Shown piece by piece: positions 44,628 to 54,216 of a stretch of DNA of 64,000 nt; position 1 is the stretch's first letter, and each line of letters begins with the position of its first letter. The position numbers and the translations under genes were made by a program. The notes under the pieces were generated by a model that was given only the letters and a program-made list of their open reading frames with translations, had not been told where the DNA came from and searched no databases. Origin of the DNA: Steroidobacter agaridevorans (GTDB taxonomy: Bacteria > Pseudomonadota > Gammaproteobacteria > Steroidobacterales > Steroidobacteraceae); the NCBI RefSeq assembly GCF_009932555.1, contig NZ_BLJO01000007.1, positions 419,522-483,521 on the forward strand, read 5' to 3'.

Positions 44628-45704
44628 TCAGCGACTCAACTCTGCCCGCAGTTCCCGCGGCGAAGCGCAGAACCAACGCAGACAGCTCCGCGACAGCACC
44701 GACGTTTCGGAATAACCCAGAATCTCCGTTACGCGAACAAGCGACACATCCGGCTGCTGCAAATAACGCAGCGCTACATCCCGCCGCACCGAATCCTTGA
44801 TCGCCTCGAACGACTCTCCTTCTTCCCTCAGCCGTCGCTGCAAAGTCCGAGGATGCAATCCGAGCGCCGACGCCACATGCTCTTGCGTGCAGTTGCCTTC
44901 GACCAGCGATCGCGCAATGTTGATTCGTACCCGCGTGCGAAGCGGCATCGCCGAGCTCGGGAACCGATGATCGATGAAGCTCGTCGCCATCTCATACAAC
45001 TGCGGATCCGAATCCGGCAGCGGCAGATTGAAGTCCCGCTCATCGAACACCAGACCATTCATGCTCTGCCCGAACCGCACCGTCGCATTGAAATGCGCTC
45101 GATAGGTCGACAGCGGCGCCAGCGGCTCGTGTGTAAACCACACTTCGCGTGCCCTCGCCTGCCCTCGGCTGGTCGCATGGATGCCATGTTGAGTCAGCGC
45201 CAGTGCCTGCTCGATCGACTGTCGCTGGTGCGCCCCACCGACCAGCAGCGCCTCGAATAACATGAAAATCCGGGAATCGTTCGTAAGCTTCTCGAAGCAA
45301 ATCTGCGCCGCGCTGCTGTACGCGTGAATATGCTCGGCGCAATAACGATACGCATGTCCGAGCGTCGGCGAGTTTCGCATCGCCACTTCAAGCGGACCGA
45401 GCACTTTCGTCGCGCCCTGTGCCGCCTGGACCGCTGCCAATCGCATGCCGAAGTCCGGGCACGCCAACTGCGCGGCGGCCGCCTCGAACAACTCGATCAT
45501 TTGTCTGTATTGGATCTCGCCGTCGCCTTGCTCCAGCAACGCCGGCTCGATGCCCGCGTGCGCGAGCAGCGCCATGGCATCGCCGCCTAGGCTCGCGACG
45601 ACTTCCTTGAAGCCGCGCAACGCACCGAGGCGCACCATGGCCGTGCCATGAATCATCGCGCGCAGAGATTCCATCTCACGCGCACTCTTCCCCCGCTTCA
45701 TCAT
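44628..45704 (-). CDS. Paralogous AraC-family regulator
   Basis: About 358 residues from ATG 45704 (AAGAGG five bases upstream); the upstream start at 45740 is less likely. It has the same architecture as the regulator at 43532: GTAMVRLGALRGF, KVLGPLEVAMRNSPTLGHAYRYCAEH, HVASALGLHPRTLQRRLREEG and RVTEILGYSETSVLSRSCLRWF. The two look like products of a local duplication now facing tail to tail. It is divergent from the beta-propeller gene at 45902, which is a likely target. Confidence 0.9.
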   Translation of the reverse strand: MMKRGKSAREMESLRAMIHGTAMVRLGALRGFKEVVASLGGDAMALLAHAGIEPALLEQGDGEIQYRQMIELFEAAAAQLACPDFGMRLAAVQAAQGATKVLGPLEVAMRNSPTLGHAYRYCAEHIHAYSSAAQICFEKLTNDSRIFMLFEALLVGGAHQRQSIEQALALTQHGIHATSRGQARAREVWFTHEPLAPLSTYRAHFNATVRFGQSMNGLVFDERDFNLPLPDSDPQLYEMATSFIDHRFPSSAMPLRTRVRINIARSLVEGNCTQEHVASALGLHPRTLQRRLREEGESFEAIKDSVRRDVALRYLQQPDVSLVRVTEILGYSETSVLSRSCLRWFCASPRELRAELSR

Positions 45705-45901
45705 GCAAACCTCTTGTGGGTTTGATCGGCTCCGCGGCATGCCGCGAGACGATCAGGTTAGCACCGCGACCGAAGCCCGTTCTTGACTCCACACGACACC
45801 GACAGCGGCCTCGACGACGTGTTGAAACAGCGGGAAAACGCGGGAAAGATGCGGCTTTTCCAGGCTCCGTCCACCCCCTCTCATTGCACCTATCGAATCC
45901 C

Positions 45902-47497
45902 ATGTCGCCACAAATCGGACGCTACACCGCCTCGCAGCCCGCCCGCACCGTCGACGGTTGGACACTGCAACGACTCACGCCCCCGAGCCGTTTGTTCGGT
46001 GCGAATGGACTGCGCACGGGGCCCGATGGGCGCATCTACGTGGCGCAGGTGTCTGGCAGTCAGATCACTGCGATCGATGTCGCCACGGGCGCGATAGAAG
46101 CGATCAGCCCGAAGGGCGGCGACATCGTCGCGCCTGACGATCTGGTGTTCGATCCCGCGGGCAATCTGTACGCCACTGAAATCACCGAAGGTCGCGTCAG
46201 CATGCGCGCCCCGAACGGCACCACTCGCGTGATCGCGGGCGACATGCCAGTCGCAAATCCCATCACCTTCCACGACGGACGGTTGATCGCGGGTGAGTGC
46301 CGGGTCGGCGGCCGCATCATGCAGCTCGACCTGAACGGCGGCGCGCCTCGCGTCCTGCTCGACAACGTGCCTATGCCCAACGCATTCGACGTGGGCCCGG
46401 ACGGCAAGTTGTACATCCCGGTGATGGGAACGAATGAGATCTGGCGAGTAAGCCTCGACGGCGGCGCGCATGAAGTCGTCGCTCGCGATCTCGGCGTGCC
46501 CGACTCCGTCAAGTTCGATGCGGAAGGCCAGATCGTTTCGACGCAGGTTCACAGCGGCCAGGTATTGCGCATCGATCCGCGTACCGGCGACAAAACCGTG
46601 CTGGCGAACCTCACGCCCGGCCTCGACAACGTCACGTTCGTCGGCCGGCGCACGTTCGTCTCGAACATCTCGGGTTACATCGCAGAGATCTTGGAAGGTG
46701 GCCAGACGCGCGATCTGGTGTCCGATGGATTCAACTGGCCGCTTGGCCTCGCCGTGGATACCGACGGTTCCATCTATGTCGCCGACGGCCCGTTCTCCTA
46801 CACGCTCCGCTCAGGTCAACCGCGGCAGCAAGTCGGTTTCTTGTTCACCCCCGGCTATCCCGGATATTCGCGCGGCGTGGCTGCAGCGGGTCCCGGCGAA
46901 TTCATCGTGACGACAGCCAATGGCGACGTGGCGCGCTACTGGCCCGCGAAGCGGGAGAACCAAGTGCTCGCCAGCGGCTTCGATCAGCTTTATGGCGTGG
47001 CCGTCGCACCCAAAGGCGCGGTGGTCTTCGTCGAGCAAGGCGCAGGCCGCGTGCACTCGGTGCAGTCTGGGAATGTTGAGACGCTTGCGACCGACTTGAA
47101 ACAACCATCGGGTGTGACAGTCAGCGCTGATGGCACGTGCTTCGTCACCGAATCCGCCGGCGGCCGCGTCGTGAAGCTGTCTGGAGGCCGCACGGTGACA
47201 GTCTTCAACGATCTGCGACAGCCGCAAGGCATCCTGGCCCGCGGAGACTCGCTCTACGTCGTCGATGCCGGCTTGAAGGAGTTGATCGAGTACAACCTCA
47301 GCAACGGCCGTCGTCGCACGCTCGCATTCGATCTGCCTGTCGGCGCTCCGCGTGGAGTCACACCGAAAGTGCTCAAGGCCGTCGGCACACTGTCCGGCCC
47401 CATGGGCCCCTTCGCCGGCATCGCCGCCGGCGCGGACGGCACGCTATACATTTCGGCGGATGCCGAAGGCAGCGTGCTGGCGCTCAAGCCGGCGTGA
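45902..47497 (+). CDS. Six-bladed beta-propeller protein of the SMP-30/gluconolactonase-like type
   Basis: About 531 residues from ATG 45902. Upstream in-frame sequence to 45716 is low-quality and overlaps the promoter region of the divergent AraC gene. Many repeated blades are seen: GLRTGPDGRIYVAQ, DDLVFDPAGNLYATEI, NAFDVGPDGKLYIPVM, PLGLAVDTDGSIYVAD and GIAAGADGTLYIS. The length suggests two propellers. Calcium-dependent lactonases use this fold, so hydrolysis of a lactone in the nearby pathway is plausible. No signal peptide is seen, so it is probably cytoplasmic. Confidence 0.78.
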   Translation: MSPQIGRYTASQPARTVDGWTLQRLTPPSRLFGANGLRTGPDGRIYVAQVSGSQITAIDVATGAIEAISPKGGDIVAPDDLVFDPAGNLYATEITEGRVSMRAPNGTTRVIAGDMPVANPITFHDGRLIAGECRVGGRIMQLDLNGGAPRVLLDNVPMPNAFDVGPDGKLYIPVMGTNEIWRVSLDGGAHEVVARDLGVPDSVKFDAEGQIVSTQVHSGQVLRIDPRTGDKTVLANLTPGLDNVTFVGRRTFVSNISGYIAEILEGGQTRDLVSDGFNWPLGLAVDTDGSIYVADGPFSYTLRSGQPRQQVGFLFTPGYPGYSRGVAAAGPGEFIVTTANGDVARYWPAKRENQVLASGFDQLYGVAVAPKGAVVFVEQGAGRVHSVQSGNVETLATDLKQPSGVTVSADGTCFVTESAGGRVVKLSGGRTVTVFNDLRQPQGILARGDSLYVVDAGLKELIEYNLSNGRRRTLAFDLPVGAPRGVTPKVLKAVGTLSGPMGPFAGIAAGADGTLYISADAEGSVLALKPA

Positions 47498-47512
47498 TCC
47501 CAGCGGTGCGGA

Positions 47513-47839
47513 CTAAGATTCGACGCTCACATTAGTGGCGTCGAAGTATCCGTTTGCCCCGCACGTGCCGTACACGCGGATCGGTGTGCCGGACATTTTG
47601 GCAGCCAGGCTGACGGCCAGTACCTGTTTATATCCCGCCAAACTTTGCGGAATCCTGACGTAAGTGGCGCCCGGGCATGAAGGCGATCCCCAGGTCGATC
47701 CACCCGTGAGATAGACGTCTTCGGTTGCGCCGTAGACTTGCAGTACCGTGATAGGTTGCGTCACGGTCCATTCGTCCGCCGATGCGGCCATAGGTAACGC
47801 CAGCGCCAGCGCCACGATCATTCTTGCCGATGTTCTCAT
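47513..47839 (-). CDS. Small exported protein, family shared with 53860 and 55074
   Basis: 108 residues with a signal peptide (about 1-21, ALALALPMAASA). The mature domain of about 87 residues has three to six strands and a central YKQVLAVSLAAKMSGTPIRVYGTC motif, split here as YKQVLAVSLAAKMSG and TPIRVYGTC. Two other small exported proteins in this window share the pattern (aromatic)-x-LLAAKASG-(x)-(V/I)-x-(I/L) followed by Cys. I know no function for the family. It looks like a small OB-like or toxin-B-like binding domain. It ends 15 bases from the convergent propeller gene. Confidence 0.7.
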   Translation of the reverse strand: MRTSARMIVALALALPMAASADEWTVTQPITVLQVYGATEDVYLTGGSTWGSPSCPGATYVRIPQSLAGYKQVLAVSLAAKMSGTPIRVYGTCGANGYFDATNVSVES

Positions 47840-47926
47840 GATCCGCTTACATCCGTTGTGTGAGGACGGCTCATAAGGTTGCCGTCGCGCTCCGGTGTGT
47901 CAAGCAGCGTCGTATGGCCGGCCTGA

Positions 47927-48841
47927 CTACTTCGCGCCTTTGGCCATCCCGAAGCTGTAACGAATGTGATCGAGATGTCCGGACGGCACCGGAGGAAACA
48001 CTAGCGGCGCATCGGTGCTGCGGATGGCGTCGATGCTCTCGGCGACCTGCTCGATGGTCCACGTCGGGCGATACACACCGGGCGATTCGGCGACATAGGC
48101 GCGCGCGGCGCGACCGGCCATCGAGCTGAGTATTTCGCCGGTAATGGAGCACGACTCGTGCGCCAGCCAGCCGACGACGGGCGCCACCATCTCCGGTTCC
48201 ATCGGCGGATAGGCGCTCGTGTCCAATCCTTCAGCCATGCGCGTCACCGCACCCGGCAGGATGACGTTGCACTTCACGCCCTCGTCCGCACCTTCCAACG
48301 CCGCGACATTCGACAAGCCAATGATGCCGGCCTTCGCCACGCAGTAGTTCACTACGTTCTTGTTGCCGTACAGCCCATTGATCGACGACGTTAGCACGAT
48401 GCGCCCGTAACCGGCCTTGCACATCAGCGGGAACGCCGGACGCACGACGTGGAATGCGCCACGCAGGTGAACGTCGATGACCTGCTCGAAGTCCTCGGGC
48501 GTGATTTCTTTGAGCGACGCGCGACGAACGATGCCGGCGTTGTGAATCAGGATGTCGATGCGACCGAAATGATCCAGCGCCGTGCCGATGATGGCCTTGC
48601 CGCCCTCGACAGTGGCGACCGAGCTCGTGCACGCAATCGCCTCGCCGCCCGCAGCTTCGATCTCGTCCACGACCTGCTGCGCGGGACCGCTGTCGATGCC
48701 CTCGCCCTTCAGGCTGGCGCCTGGATCGTTGACGACGACCTTCGCCCCCCGAGCAGCGAGCAGTAGCGCATAAGCGCGACCCAACCCTCGGCCGGCGCCG
48801 GTGATGACAGCGACACGACCGTCGAATCTGAGCTCGGCCAT
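47927..48841 (-). CDS. Short-chain dehydrogenase resembling the MFE-2 hydroxyacyl-CoA type
   Basis: 304 residues with GGGGGA upstream of the ATG. The signature is complete: TGAGRGLGRAYALLLAARGAKVVVNDPG, HNAGI, a catalytic Ser in LTSSINGLYG, and Tyr/Lys in YCVAK. The long C-terminal part and the VNDPG ending of strand 2 match the dehydrogenase unit of multifunctional enzyme type 2, which oxidises 3-hydroxyacyl-CoA. With the MaoC hydratase, ligase and CoA-transferase genes upstream it makes a near-complete beta-oxidation cycle; the thiolase is missing. Confidence 0.88.
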   Translation of the reverse strand: MAELRFDGRVAVITGAGRGLGRAYALLLAARGAKVVVNDPGASLKGEGIDSGPAQQVVDEIEAAGGEAIACTSSVATVEGGKAIIGTALDHFGRIDILIHNAGIVRRASLKEITPEDFEQVIDVHLRGAFHVVRPAFPLMCKAGYGRIVLTSSINGLYGNKNVVNYCVAKAGIIGLSNVAALEGADEGVKCNVILPGAVTRMAEGLDTSAYPPMEPEMVAPVVGWLAHESCSITGEILSSMAGRAARAYVAESPGVYRPTWTIEQVAESIDAIRSTDAPLVFPPVPSGHLDHIRYSFGMAKGAK

Positions 48842-48954
48842 CGAAAGATCCCCCAGCAGCTAACGGCTATTGCACAGATGCTACGTCCGCGCAGCCGTCA
48901 CATCTCGACCTCAGGCGACGATTGATGCCGATCCGCGCGGCCGTCGCAGCTCGA

Positions 48955-50160
48955 TCAGGCGACGACCTTCGTATTCCGCAGCTGATCGATCTGCTCGGGC
49001 GCCAGGCCTAGAACGTCGCGCAGGATCTCGTCGGTGTGTTGCCCGAGCACGGGCGGCGCTGCAGGAACGGGTTGATCATCGCCCGGAAACTTGATCGGTC
49101 GATTCACGATGGGAATCCTGCCCAGCACTTCATGATCCGTTTCGACCACCATCTGTCGCGCGACGGCCTGCGGCTGCGACAGCGCTTCCTGGATGCCGAG
49201 AATAGGTGCGTGCGGAACTTCATGCTCGACGAGCACATCAACCAGTTCCTGTACGGTCTTCGTGCGTGTGACCGTCGCGATCAGCTCGTTCACCTCACTA
49301 CGATTGTCATGACGACGCTCCAGCGTGTCGAAGCGCGGATCACTAGTGAACTCCGGCATGCCGAGCGCGTTGCAGATGCGCGCCCAGAAGCCGTTCGTCA
49401 GGCAAGCAATGATGATCGAGCCATCCCGCGCCGGAAATGTTCCATATGGAACGAGGTTGGGATGTTGCGATCCCTGCGGTTGCGGATCTTTGCCCGTGAA
49501 GAACGCGAGCTGCGCAAGATAACCGAGCATGCCGAACATGCCATCGAGCAAACTCACATCGATCAACCGGCCTCGGCCCGTCACACTGCGCTCGTACAGC
49601 GCCGCAAGAATTCCGATCGGCCCGTTGACGCCACCGACCAGATCTCCCAGCGGAAGGCCCAGCTTCGTAGGCGCGCCACCCGCTTCGCCATTCACACTCA
49701 GCGCGCCCGACATCGCCTGCAAAACGATATCGAACGACGGCCGGTCGCGCAGCGGCCCCGTCATGCCAAAGCCGGAGATCGCGCAATAGATCAGTCGCGG
49801 ATTGATAGCCGACAGCGCTTCGTAGCCCAACCCCAATCGATCCATGACCCCGGGGCGATAGTTCTCGATCAGGATGTCGCAGCGGGCGGCCAGGTCCTTG
49901 GCCAGCGCGACGCCTGCTTCGGTCTTCAGATCGATGACGATGCTCTTCTTGCCGCGGTTCACGCTCAAGAAGTAATGGCTCACATCCTCGCGAAACGGAG
50001 GAAACAGGCGAGTGTCATCGCCTGTTCCCGGTGGCTCCACCTTCCACACTTCCGCCCCGAGATCGGCAAGCGCCAGCGCCGCCGCCGGCCCTGCCAACAC
50101 CCGAGTAAAATCGAGGACGCGAACGCCCTGCAAAGGTCCGGCCCAGTGGGCAGCGCTCAT
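48955..50160 (-). CDS. CaiB/BaiF family III CoA-transferase
   Basis: 401 residues, normal length. It has VRVLDFTRVLAGPAAALALADLGAEVWKVE (CoA-binding start), GKKSIVIDL, and LPLGDLVGGVNG in which Asp173 fits the catalytic Asp of formyl-CoA transferase. Family members move CoA between carboxylic acids without ATP, or epimerise 2-methylacyl-CoA. In this operon it may recycle CoA to a new substrate or racemise a branched acyl-CoA; the sequence does not settle which. There is a 113-base gap before the SDR gene. Confidence 0.9.
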   Translation of the reverse strand: MSAAHWAGPLQGVRVLDFTRVLAGPAAALALADLGAEVWKVEPPGTGDDTRLFPPFREDVSHYFLSVNRGKKSIVIDLKTEAGVALAKDLAARCDILIENYRPGVMDRLGLGYEALSAINPRLIYCAISGFGMTGPLRDRPSFDIVLQAMSGALSVNGEAGGAPTKLGLPLGDLVGGVNGPIGILAALYERSVTGRGRLIDVSLLDGMFGMLGYLAQLAFFTGKDPQPQGSQHPNLVPYGTFPARDGSIIIACLTNGFWARICNALGMPEFTSDPRFDTLERRHDNRSEVNELIATVTRTKTVQELVDVLVEHEVPHAPILGIQEALSQPQAVARQMVVETDHEVLGRIPIVNRPIKFPGDDQPVPAAPPVLGQHTDEILRDVLGLAPEQIDQLRNTKVVA

Positions 50161-50195
50161 GATCGACGCATCTCCAGTCGGGCCGCTATCCTAGC

Positions 50196-51347
50196 TCAGC
50201 GCGCGCCCCGAGCCGGCAACTCGACGATCGCCGAGCCATGCGCCGACACCTCGCCCCGATGCGTCTGGGCGTTCTGAGAAATCTCCACCAGGTGCTTGCC
50301 GCCTTCGACGTACTTGCGGCTGACCACGCCGTCGATGAAGACCACATCGCCATCGGGATTGTGACGACGGATCTGGCACTTGGCCTTGCGCAGGAAACCC
50401 TCATCGCCGATCCAGTTGGTTACCTGGTGCGTCAGCCACGAGCAACGCTCCGGACCGTAGTCATAGGCGCCGGGCGCGCCGACCTCGAGAGCGAACGCCT
50501 CATCCCAATGCACGCGCTCCGGACAATCAGGCACGTTGAAGCGATTCTTGATGCCCAGACCCGGATGCTTGCTCTGCATCTTCCACGCGAGCTTGTTGGC
50601 GCGAATGTAGAGACCGCCCCAACCTTGCGCATAGCAGATAAAGCCCGTGACGGTCATCGGCCCCTTCATCATGCGCGGCAGTTGCTCGCCTTCCTTCACG
50701 TCTTCCCAATAGCGAGCGTTCGCGCCGCGAATCTCTTCCTTCTCGTACAGCTTGTAGAACTCGGCGAGCTGTTCGTTGGTGAATTTCTCGACCCGGCCGC
50801 GAGCGTCGGTGTACTTCGTGCCGCGCTCCCGAGCTTCGTCGCGATCGGTGCGGAACACCCAGGAATCGCACTCCGACACCTTGTCGCCCTTCTGATTGAA
50901 GAAGTCGACATGATAGATCTGCTGGAACGCGCGACCGGCGAAGCGCGTCTTGTGCTCGATCAGATCCTTCAAGTAGGACTGCGTCGAAATAACGTCGTTG
51001 CGGAGCACCGGCTTGTACCAGGTCCAGTCCGCGCCCGCCCACATCGCATGCACGCCGGCGAGACCGCCGACATAGCCCGACACGATGCGGCTGGTCGAGA
51101 ACAGGAAGCTCGGCAGCGCGACGATCGAGCCGTACTTCGTCTTCGCCGCGTACGCCGGATCGGTCCACAGCGGATTGTCATCGCCGATGCCGTGCGCGTA
51201 ATGACGGATGGCGTCGCGCGTCGCTTCATAGTTCCACGGCTCGACCGTATCTGTAATCTGCACGCCGATCCGCTTGCGCAAATCCTCCAGACCTTCTTCG
51301 GTGATCTTGGGGAAGCGACTCTCGACAACGCTTTGAACCGTGGACAT
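50196..51347 (-). CDS. MaoC-type double hot-dog enoyl-CoA hydratase
   Basis: 383 residues with AGGAG before the ATG. The N-terminal half matches the MaoC_dehydrat_N (FAS1-like) domain: WNYEATRDAIRHYAHGIGDDNPLW and YGSIVALPSFLFS. The C-terminal half (about 225-380) is a second hot-dog domain with PGAYDYGPERCSWLTH and ending VSAHGSAIVEL. The protein should add water to an enoyl-CoA. It follows the acyl-CoA ligase gene by 20 bases and leads to the CoA-transferase. Confidence 0.85.
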   Translation of the reverse strand: MSTVQSVVESRFPKITEEGLEDLRKRIGVQITDTVEPWNYEATRDAIRHYAHGIGDDNPLWTDPAYAAKTKYGSIVALPSFLFSTSRIVSGYVGGLAGVHAMWAGADWTWYKPVLRNDVISTQSYLKDLIEHKTRFAGRAFQQIYHVDFFNQKGDKVSECDSWVFRTDRDEARERGTKYTDARGRVEKFTNEQLAEFYKLYEKEEIRGANARYWEDVKEGEQLPRMMKGPMTVTGFICYAQGWGGLYIRANKLAWKMQSKHPGLGIKNRFNVPDCPERVHWDEAFALEVGAPGAYDYGPERCSWLTHQVTNWIGDEGFLRKAKCQIRRHNPDGDVVFIDGVVSRKYVEGGKHLVEISQNAQTHRGEVSAHGSAIVELPARGAR

Positions 51348-51366
51348 TCCTCTCTCCTGCGATAAC

Positions 51367-52923
51367 TCAATTGTTGACGGCGGCCGCGGCTTCGCGATCG
51401 CGCAAGACCTTGCGATGAACCTTGCCGGCCGGCGTCTTCGGCAGCTCGCTCACGAAGGCGATGTGACGTGGGAATTCGTGCTGGCTGAGCCGGTCGCGCG
51501 TGAACTGCTTCAGTTCGTCGACATAGGCGTCGCTCGGCGAGCGGTCGCTGACGATGAAGGCTTTTGCGACTTGCCCTCGCGTAGCATCGGGTACGCCGAT
51601 AACAGCGGCTTCTTTGACGTTCGGATGTTTGAGCAGCGTGTTCTCGATCTCGACCGCGCTCATGGTCCAGCCGGCGGAGATGATGACGTCGTCGGCGCGG
51701 CCGGCGTGATAGAAATAGCCATCCTCATCGACCTTCGCCAGATCTTTGGTGGTTTCCCAGCGGTCGCGACGCCATAGCATCAGCTCGCCGACGACGCCGG
51801 GCTCCGAGGGCGTTCCATCCGGCTTCTGCACCTGCAGTTTCAATCCGGGGATCGGCTTGCCGAGCGAGCCCGGCTTGACGACGTAGTCGCCCGCGCCCGG
51901 ATAGTTGACCAGCACGACGCCGATCTCGGTCGTGCCATACATGCTGCACGCGGGCACATGAAGGGTCCGATCGATGAACTCCAGCGTCGCCGGGTCGATG
52001 GGCTCGCCGGTGTAGGAAAGCTTCTTGAAGCAGAACTTGAATTCGTTGGCACGCTCCGAGTTCTTCATCATGCGGTAGTGAGTCGCCGCCGCCGACATGT
52101 TCGATATCTTGAAGTCCTGCAGCGCCTTCATCAGGCGCACGGCGTCGAAGCGGCCGGCGAACGTGCCTGTCGTCACACCCAAGGCGAGCGGCGCCAGCGT
52201 GCCGTGCCACAGCCCATGTCCCCACGCAGGTGACGACGGACAAAAGAACTCGTCGCCCGGGCGAATGCCGGTGCCGTATAGCGCTGCAAACATCAGCGTC
52301 ACGATAGCGCGATGAGTGTGCTTCACCGCTGCCGGCAATTCACGGGTCGTGCCGGACGTGTACTGGAACACGGCCATGTCGTTGGCGCGCGTCCTGGTTT
52401 GATACGTCGTCGGAAAGCGCGAGATCTCCTCGAGGAGCGCGGCATCGGCCACAACCACGCGGACGCCTTCGATCTGTCGGGCGATCGGTGCCTTCTCGGC
52501 GTTGGTAATCAGCAATTTCGGCTGACAGTCGTCGACCCGCAGTCGCAGGCCGTCAAGACCGAACAGCGTGAACAATGGCACGCTGATTGCGCCCGTCATC
52601 ATCGCGCCGAACAGGCTGATGTAGAACGGCAGCGACGGGTCGAGCATGAAGGCGATCCGGTCGCCGGGCTGGATGCCGTTCGCCGCCAGCCAATGCGCAA
52701 AGCGCGCCGAGCCGGCGGCGATGGCGTCGAACGACAGGATCTCGTCGGTACCGTTGGCATGAGCGATACGGACAGCGGTGCGGCCCGAGCCGTCGGCGTG
52801 ACGACCGATGCACTCGCGCGCGATGTTCAAATATTCGCTATTGCCCTCGAACAACTCCCACAGCGCCTTGGAGTTTGCAAACTGCTGAGCATCTGCGAAG
52901 CGGGTGTAGTCGGTGAGCGCCAT
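51367..52923 (-). CDS. AMP-forming acyl-CoA ligase of the second operon
   Basis: About 518 residues from ATG 52923; an upstream start at 52962 is possible. Motifs are FQYTSGTTRELPAAVKHTH (ATP loop), SMYGTTEIGVVLV (A5) and a C-terminal Lys in TPAGKVHRKVL. The middle reads YFYHAGRADDVIISAG, where TGR-Asp is replaced by HAGRAD, as in benzoate- or acetoacetyl-type ligases. It should activate the substrate of the second catabolic operon. It is transcribed away from the IclR gene, with 113 bases between them. Confidence 0.9.
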   Translation of the reverse strand: MALTDYTRFADAQQFANSKALWELFEGNSEYLNIARECIGRHADGSGRTAVRIAHANGTDEILSFDAIAAGSARFAHWLAANGIQPGDRIAFMLDPSLPFYISLFGAMMTGAISVPLFTLFGLDGLRLRVDDCQPKLLITNAEKAPIARQIEGVRVVVADAALLEEISRFPTTYQTRTRANDMAVFQYTSGTTRELPAAVKHTHRAIVTLMFAALYGTGIRPGDEFFCPSSPAWGHGLWHGTLAPLALGVTTGTFAGRFDAVRLMKALQDFKISNMSAAATHYRMMKNSERANEFKFCFKKLSYTGEPIDPATLEFIDRTLHVPACSMYGTTEIGVVLVNYPGAGDYVVKPGSLGKPIPGLKLQVQKPDGTPSEPGVVGELMLWRRDRWETTKDLAKVDEDGYFYHAGRADDVIISAGWTMSAVEIENTLLKHPNVKEAAVIGVPDATRGQVAKAFIVSDRSPSDAYVDELKQFTRDRLSQHEFPRHIAFVSELPKTPAGKVHRKVLRDREAAAAVNN

Positions 52924-52988
52924 AAATTTTGTCGTCGCGGGCACGGCGGCAACTTGCCACAACGAGATAAGCTATTGCAAATATTCAA

Positions 52989-53009
52989 TGTTATTCGATA
53001 TATAGAACA
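52989..53009. promoter_or_regulatory. Candidate operator between the ligase operon and the IclR gene
   Basis: TGTT (52989-52992) and AACA (53006-53009) bracket an AT-rich 13-base centre containing TTC-GATATATA-GAA. It sits in the 113-base divergent gap, 28 bases before the IclR start, where IclR-type proteins usually bind and autoregulate. The symmetry is only partial. Confidence 0.4.
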
Positions 53010-53036
53010 TCCGATCCAGGCTGCCAGGGGATTCCC

Positions 53037-53858
53037 ATGATGACCAAACGCCAGACCTCCTCCTCGCCGCGCGAGCTCGCGAAGGCCATGGAAACCAGCA
53101 AAGCGCCCGCGATTTCACGCGCAGCCGCTGTCATGCGTCTGCTCGGCAAGAGCGACGCCCCGCTCGGTGTGCAATCGGTTGCGCGTGAGCTCGGGTTGGT
53201 GCCGAGCACTTGCCTGCATGTGTTGCGGGCGCTGGTCGCGGAGGAGTTTGTTTCTTTCGACCCGGACACCAAGCGTTATTCGCTCGAGGCCGGCGTGCTC
53301 ACCTTGGCGCGGCACTGGCTGCGACGAAACCAGTTCACCGATCTCGCCCAGCCCACGCTGGATCGACTGGCTCAGTCGTTCGGCGTGACCATGCTTGGCG
53401 TGCACATCGTCGGGCTGGATCACATCATCGTGGTCGCCATCGCGCAGTCAGGCCAGAACCTGCAGCTCAGCACGCAGATCGGCAGTCGCTTTCCCGCGCT
53501 CATCAGCGCGACCGGCCGCTGTATAGCGGCGTTTGGCGATTACCCCGAGGCGAGGCTCGAAACGAAGTTCAAAACATTGCGGTGGGACGAGGCGCCGACG
53601 TTCGAGCAGTGGCAAACGCAAGTCAAACAAACGCGCGCGCAGGGTTATGCCGTCGACGATGGCAACTACATCTCCGGTGTCACCGTCGTCGCCGCACCAG
53701 TCTGGAAAGCGCGTGCCAAGCTGAGCCACGCCCTCGTGGCAATCGGCATCGGCAGCGCGCAGCGTTCCGGGCTATCGTCGCTCGCCACGGCGCTGCGCTC
53801 GTCGGCGCAGACGCTGTCGAATCAGCTCAGTGGGGAAACGCTGCTGGAATGGTCCTGA
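53037..53858 (+). CDS. IclR-family transcriptional regulator
   Basis: 273 residues with CAGGGG six bases before the ATG. The N-terminal winged helix (about 27-85) includes ISRAAAVMRLLGKSDAPLG and VARELGLVPSTCLHVLRALVAEEFV. The C-terminal GAF-like effector domain (about 100-265) includes GQNLQLSTQIGSRFPALISATGRCIAAF and a closing VTVVAAPVW. Regulators of this family control aromatic and acyl-CoA operons. Divergent placement makes the ligase-MaoC-transferase-SDR operon the likely target. Its stop nearly touches that of the convergent small exported gene. Confidence 0.92.
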   Translation: MMTKRQTSSSPRELAKAMETSKAPAISRAAAVMRLLGKSDAPLGVQSVARELGLVPSTCLHVLRALVAEEFVSFDPDTKRYSLEAGVLTLARHWLRRNQFTDLAQPTLDRLAQSFGVTMLGVHIVGLDHIIVVAIAQSGQNLQLSTQIGSRFPALISATGRCIAAFGDYPEARLETKFKTLRWDEAPTFEQWQTQVKQTRAQGYAVDDGNYISGVTVVAAPVWKARAKLSHALVAIGIGSAQRSGLSSLATALRSSAQTLSNQLSGETLLEWS

Positions 53859-53859
53859 C

Positions 53860-54189
53860 TCAGTCGATGACCGATCCATAGAGAAAGGTTGGATAGCCCT
53901 GCGCCGAGCAGTACGAGGCGATCTCCAACCGGACCCGGTTACCGGACGCTTTCGCTGCCAACAGCGTTGCATACCACCGGTTCCCCCATGCCGTGCCAGC
54001 GTCCCAGCGAAGCTGATAACTCGTGCCGCAAGCAGGTGAGCCCGTGAAGCCCTCGACCTCGACCCAGCACACGTTGTCGGTATTGTGGCAGCCGACCGCT
54101 ACTACACGGCCAACGGCTTCGGCCGCTGCGTGCTGGGACAACAGAACCATGACCAGAGCCAAAGCAGACGACGCAAACATCCGTTTCAT
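53860..54189 (-). CDS. Small exported protein, family shared with 47513 and 55074
   Basis: About 109 residues. ATG 54189 is chosen for its AAGGA site; ATG 54210 is in frame. The signal peptide (about 1-24) ends SQHAAA. The mature domain shows four cysteines (CHNTDNVC, PACGTSY and SYCSA) and the shared block NRWYATLLAAKASGNRVRLE. It is close in pattern to the proteins at 47513 and 55074. It is preceded by an outer-membrane barrel gene 27 bases upstream, so the two may be co-transcribed. Confidence 0.7.
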   Translation of the reverse strand: MKRMFASSALALVMVLLSQHAAAEAVGRVVAVGCHNTDNVCWVEVEGFTGSPACGTSYQLRWDAGTAWGNRWYATLLAAKASGNRVRLEIASYCSAQGYPTFLYGSVID

Positions 54190-54216
54190 GAATTCATCCT
54201 TCGAGAACACAAAACA

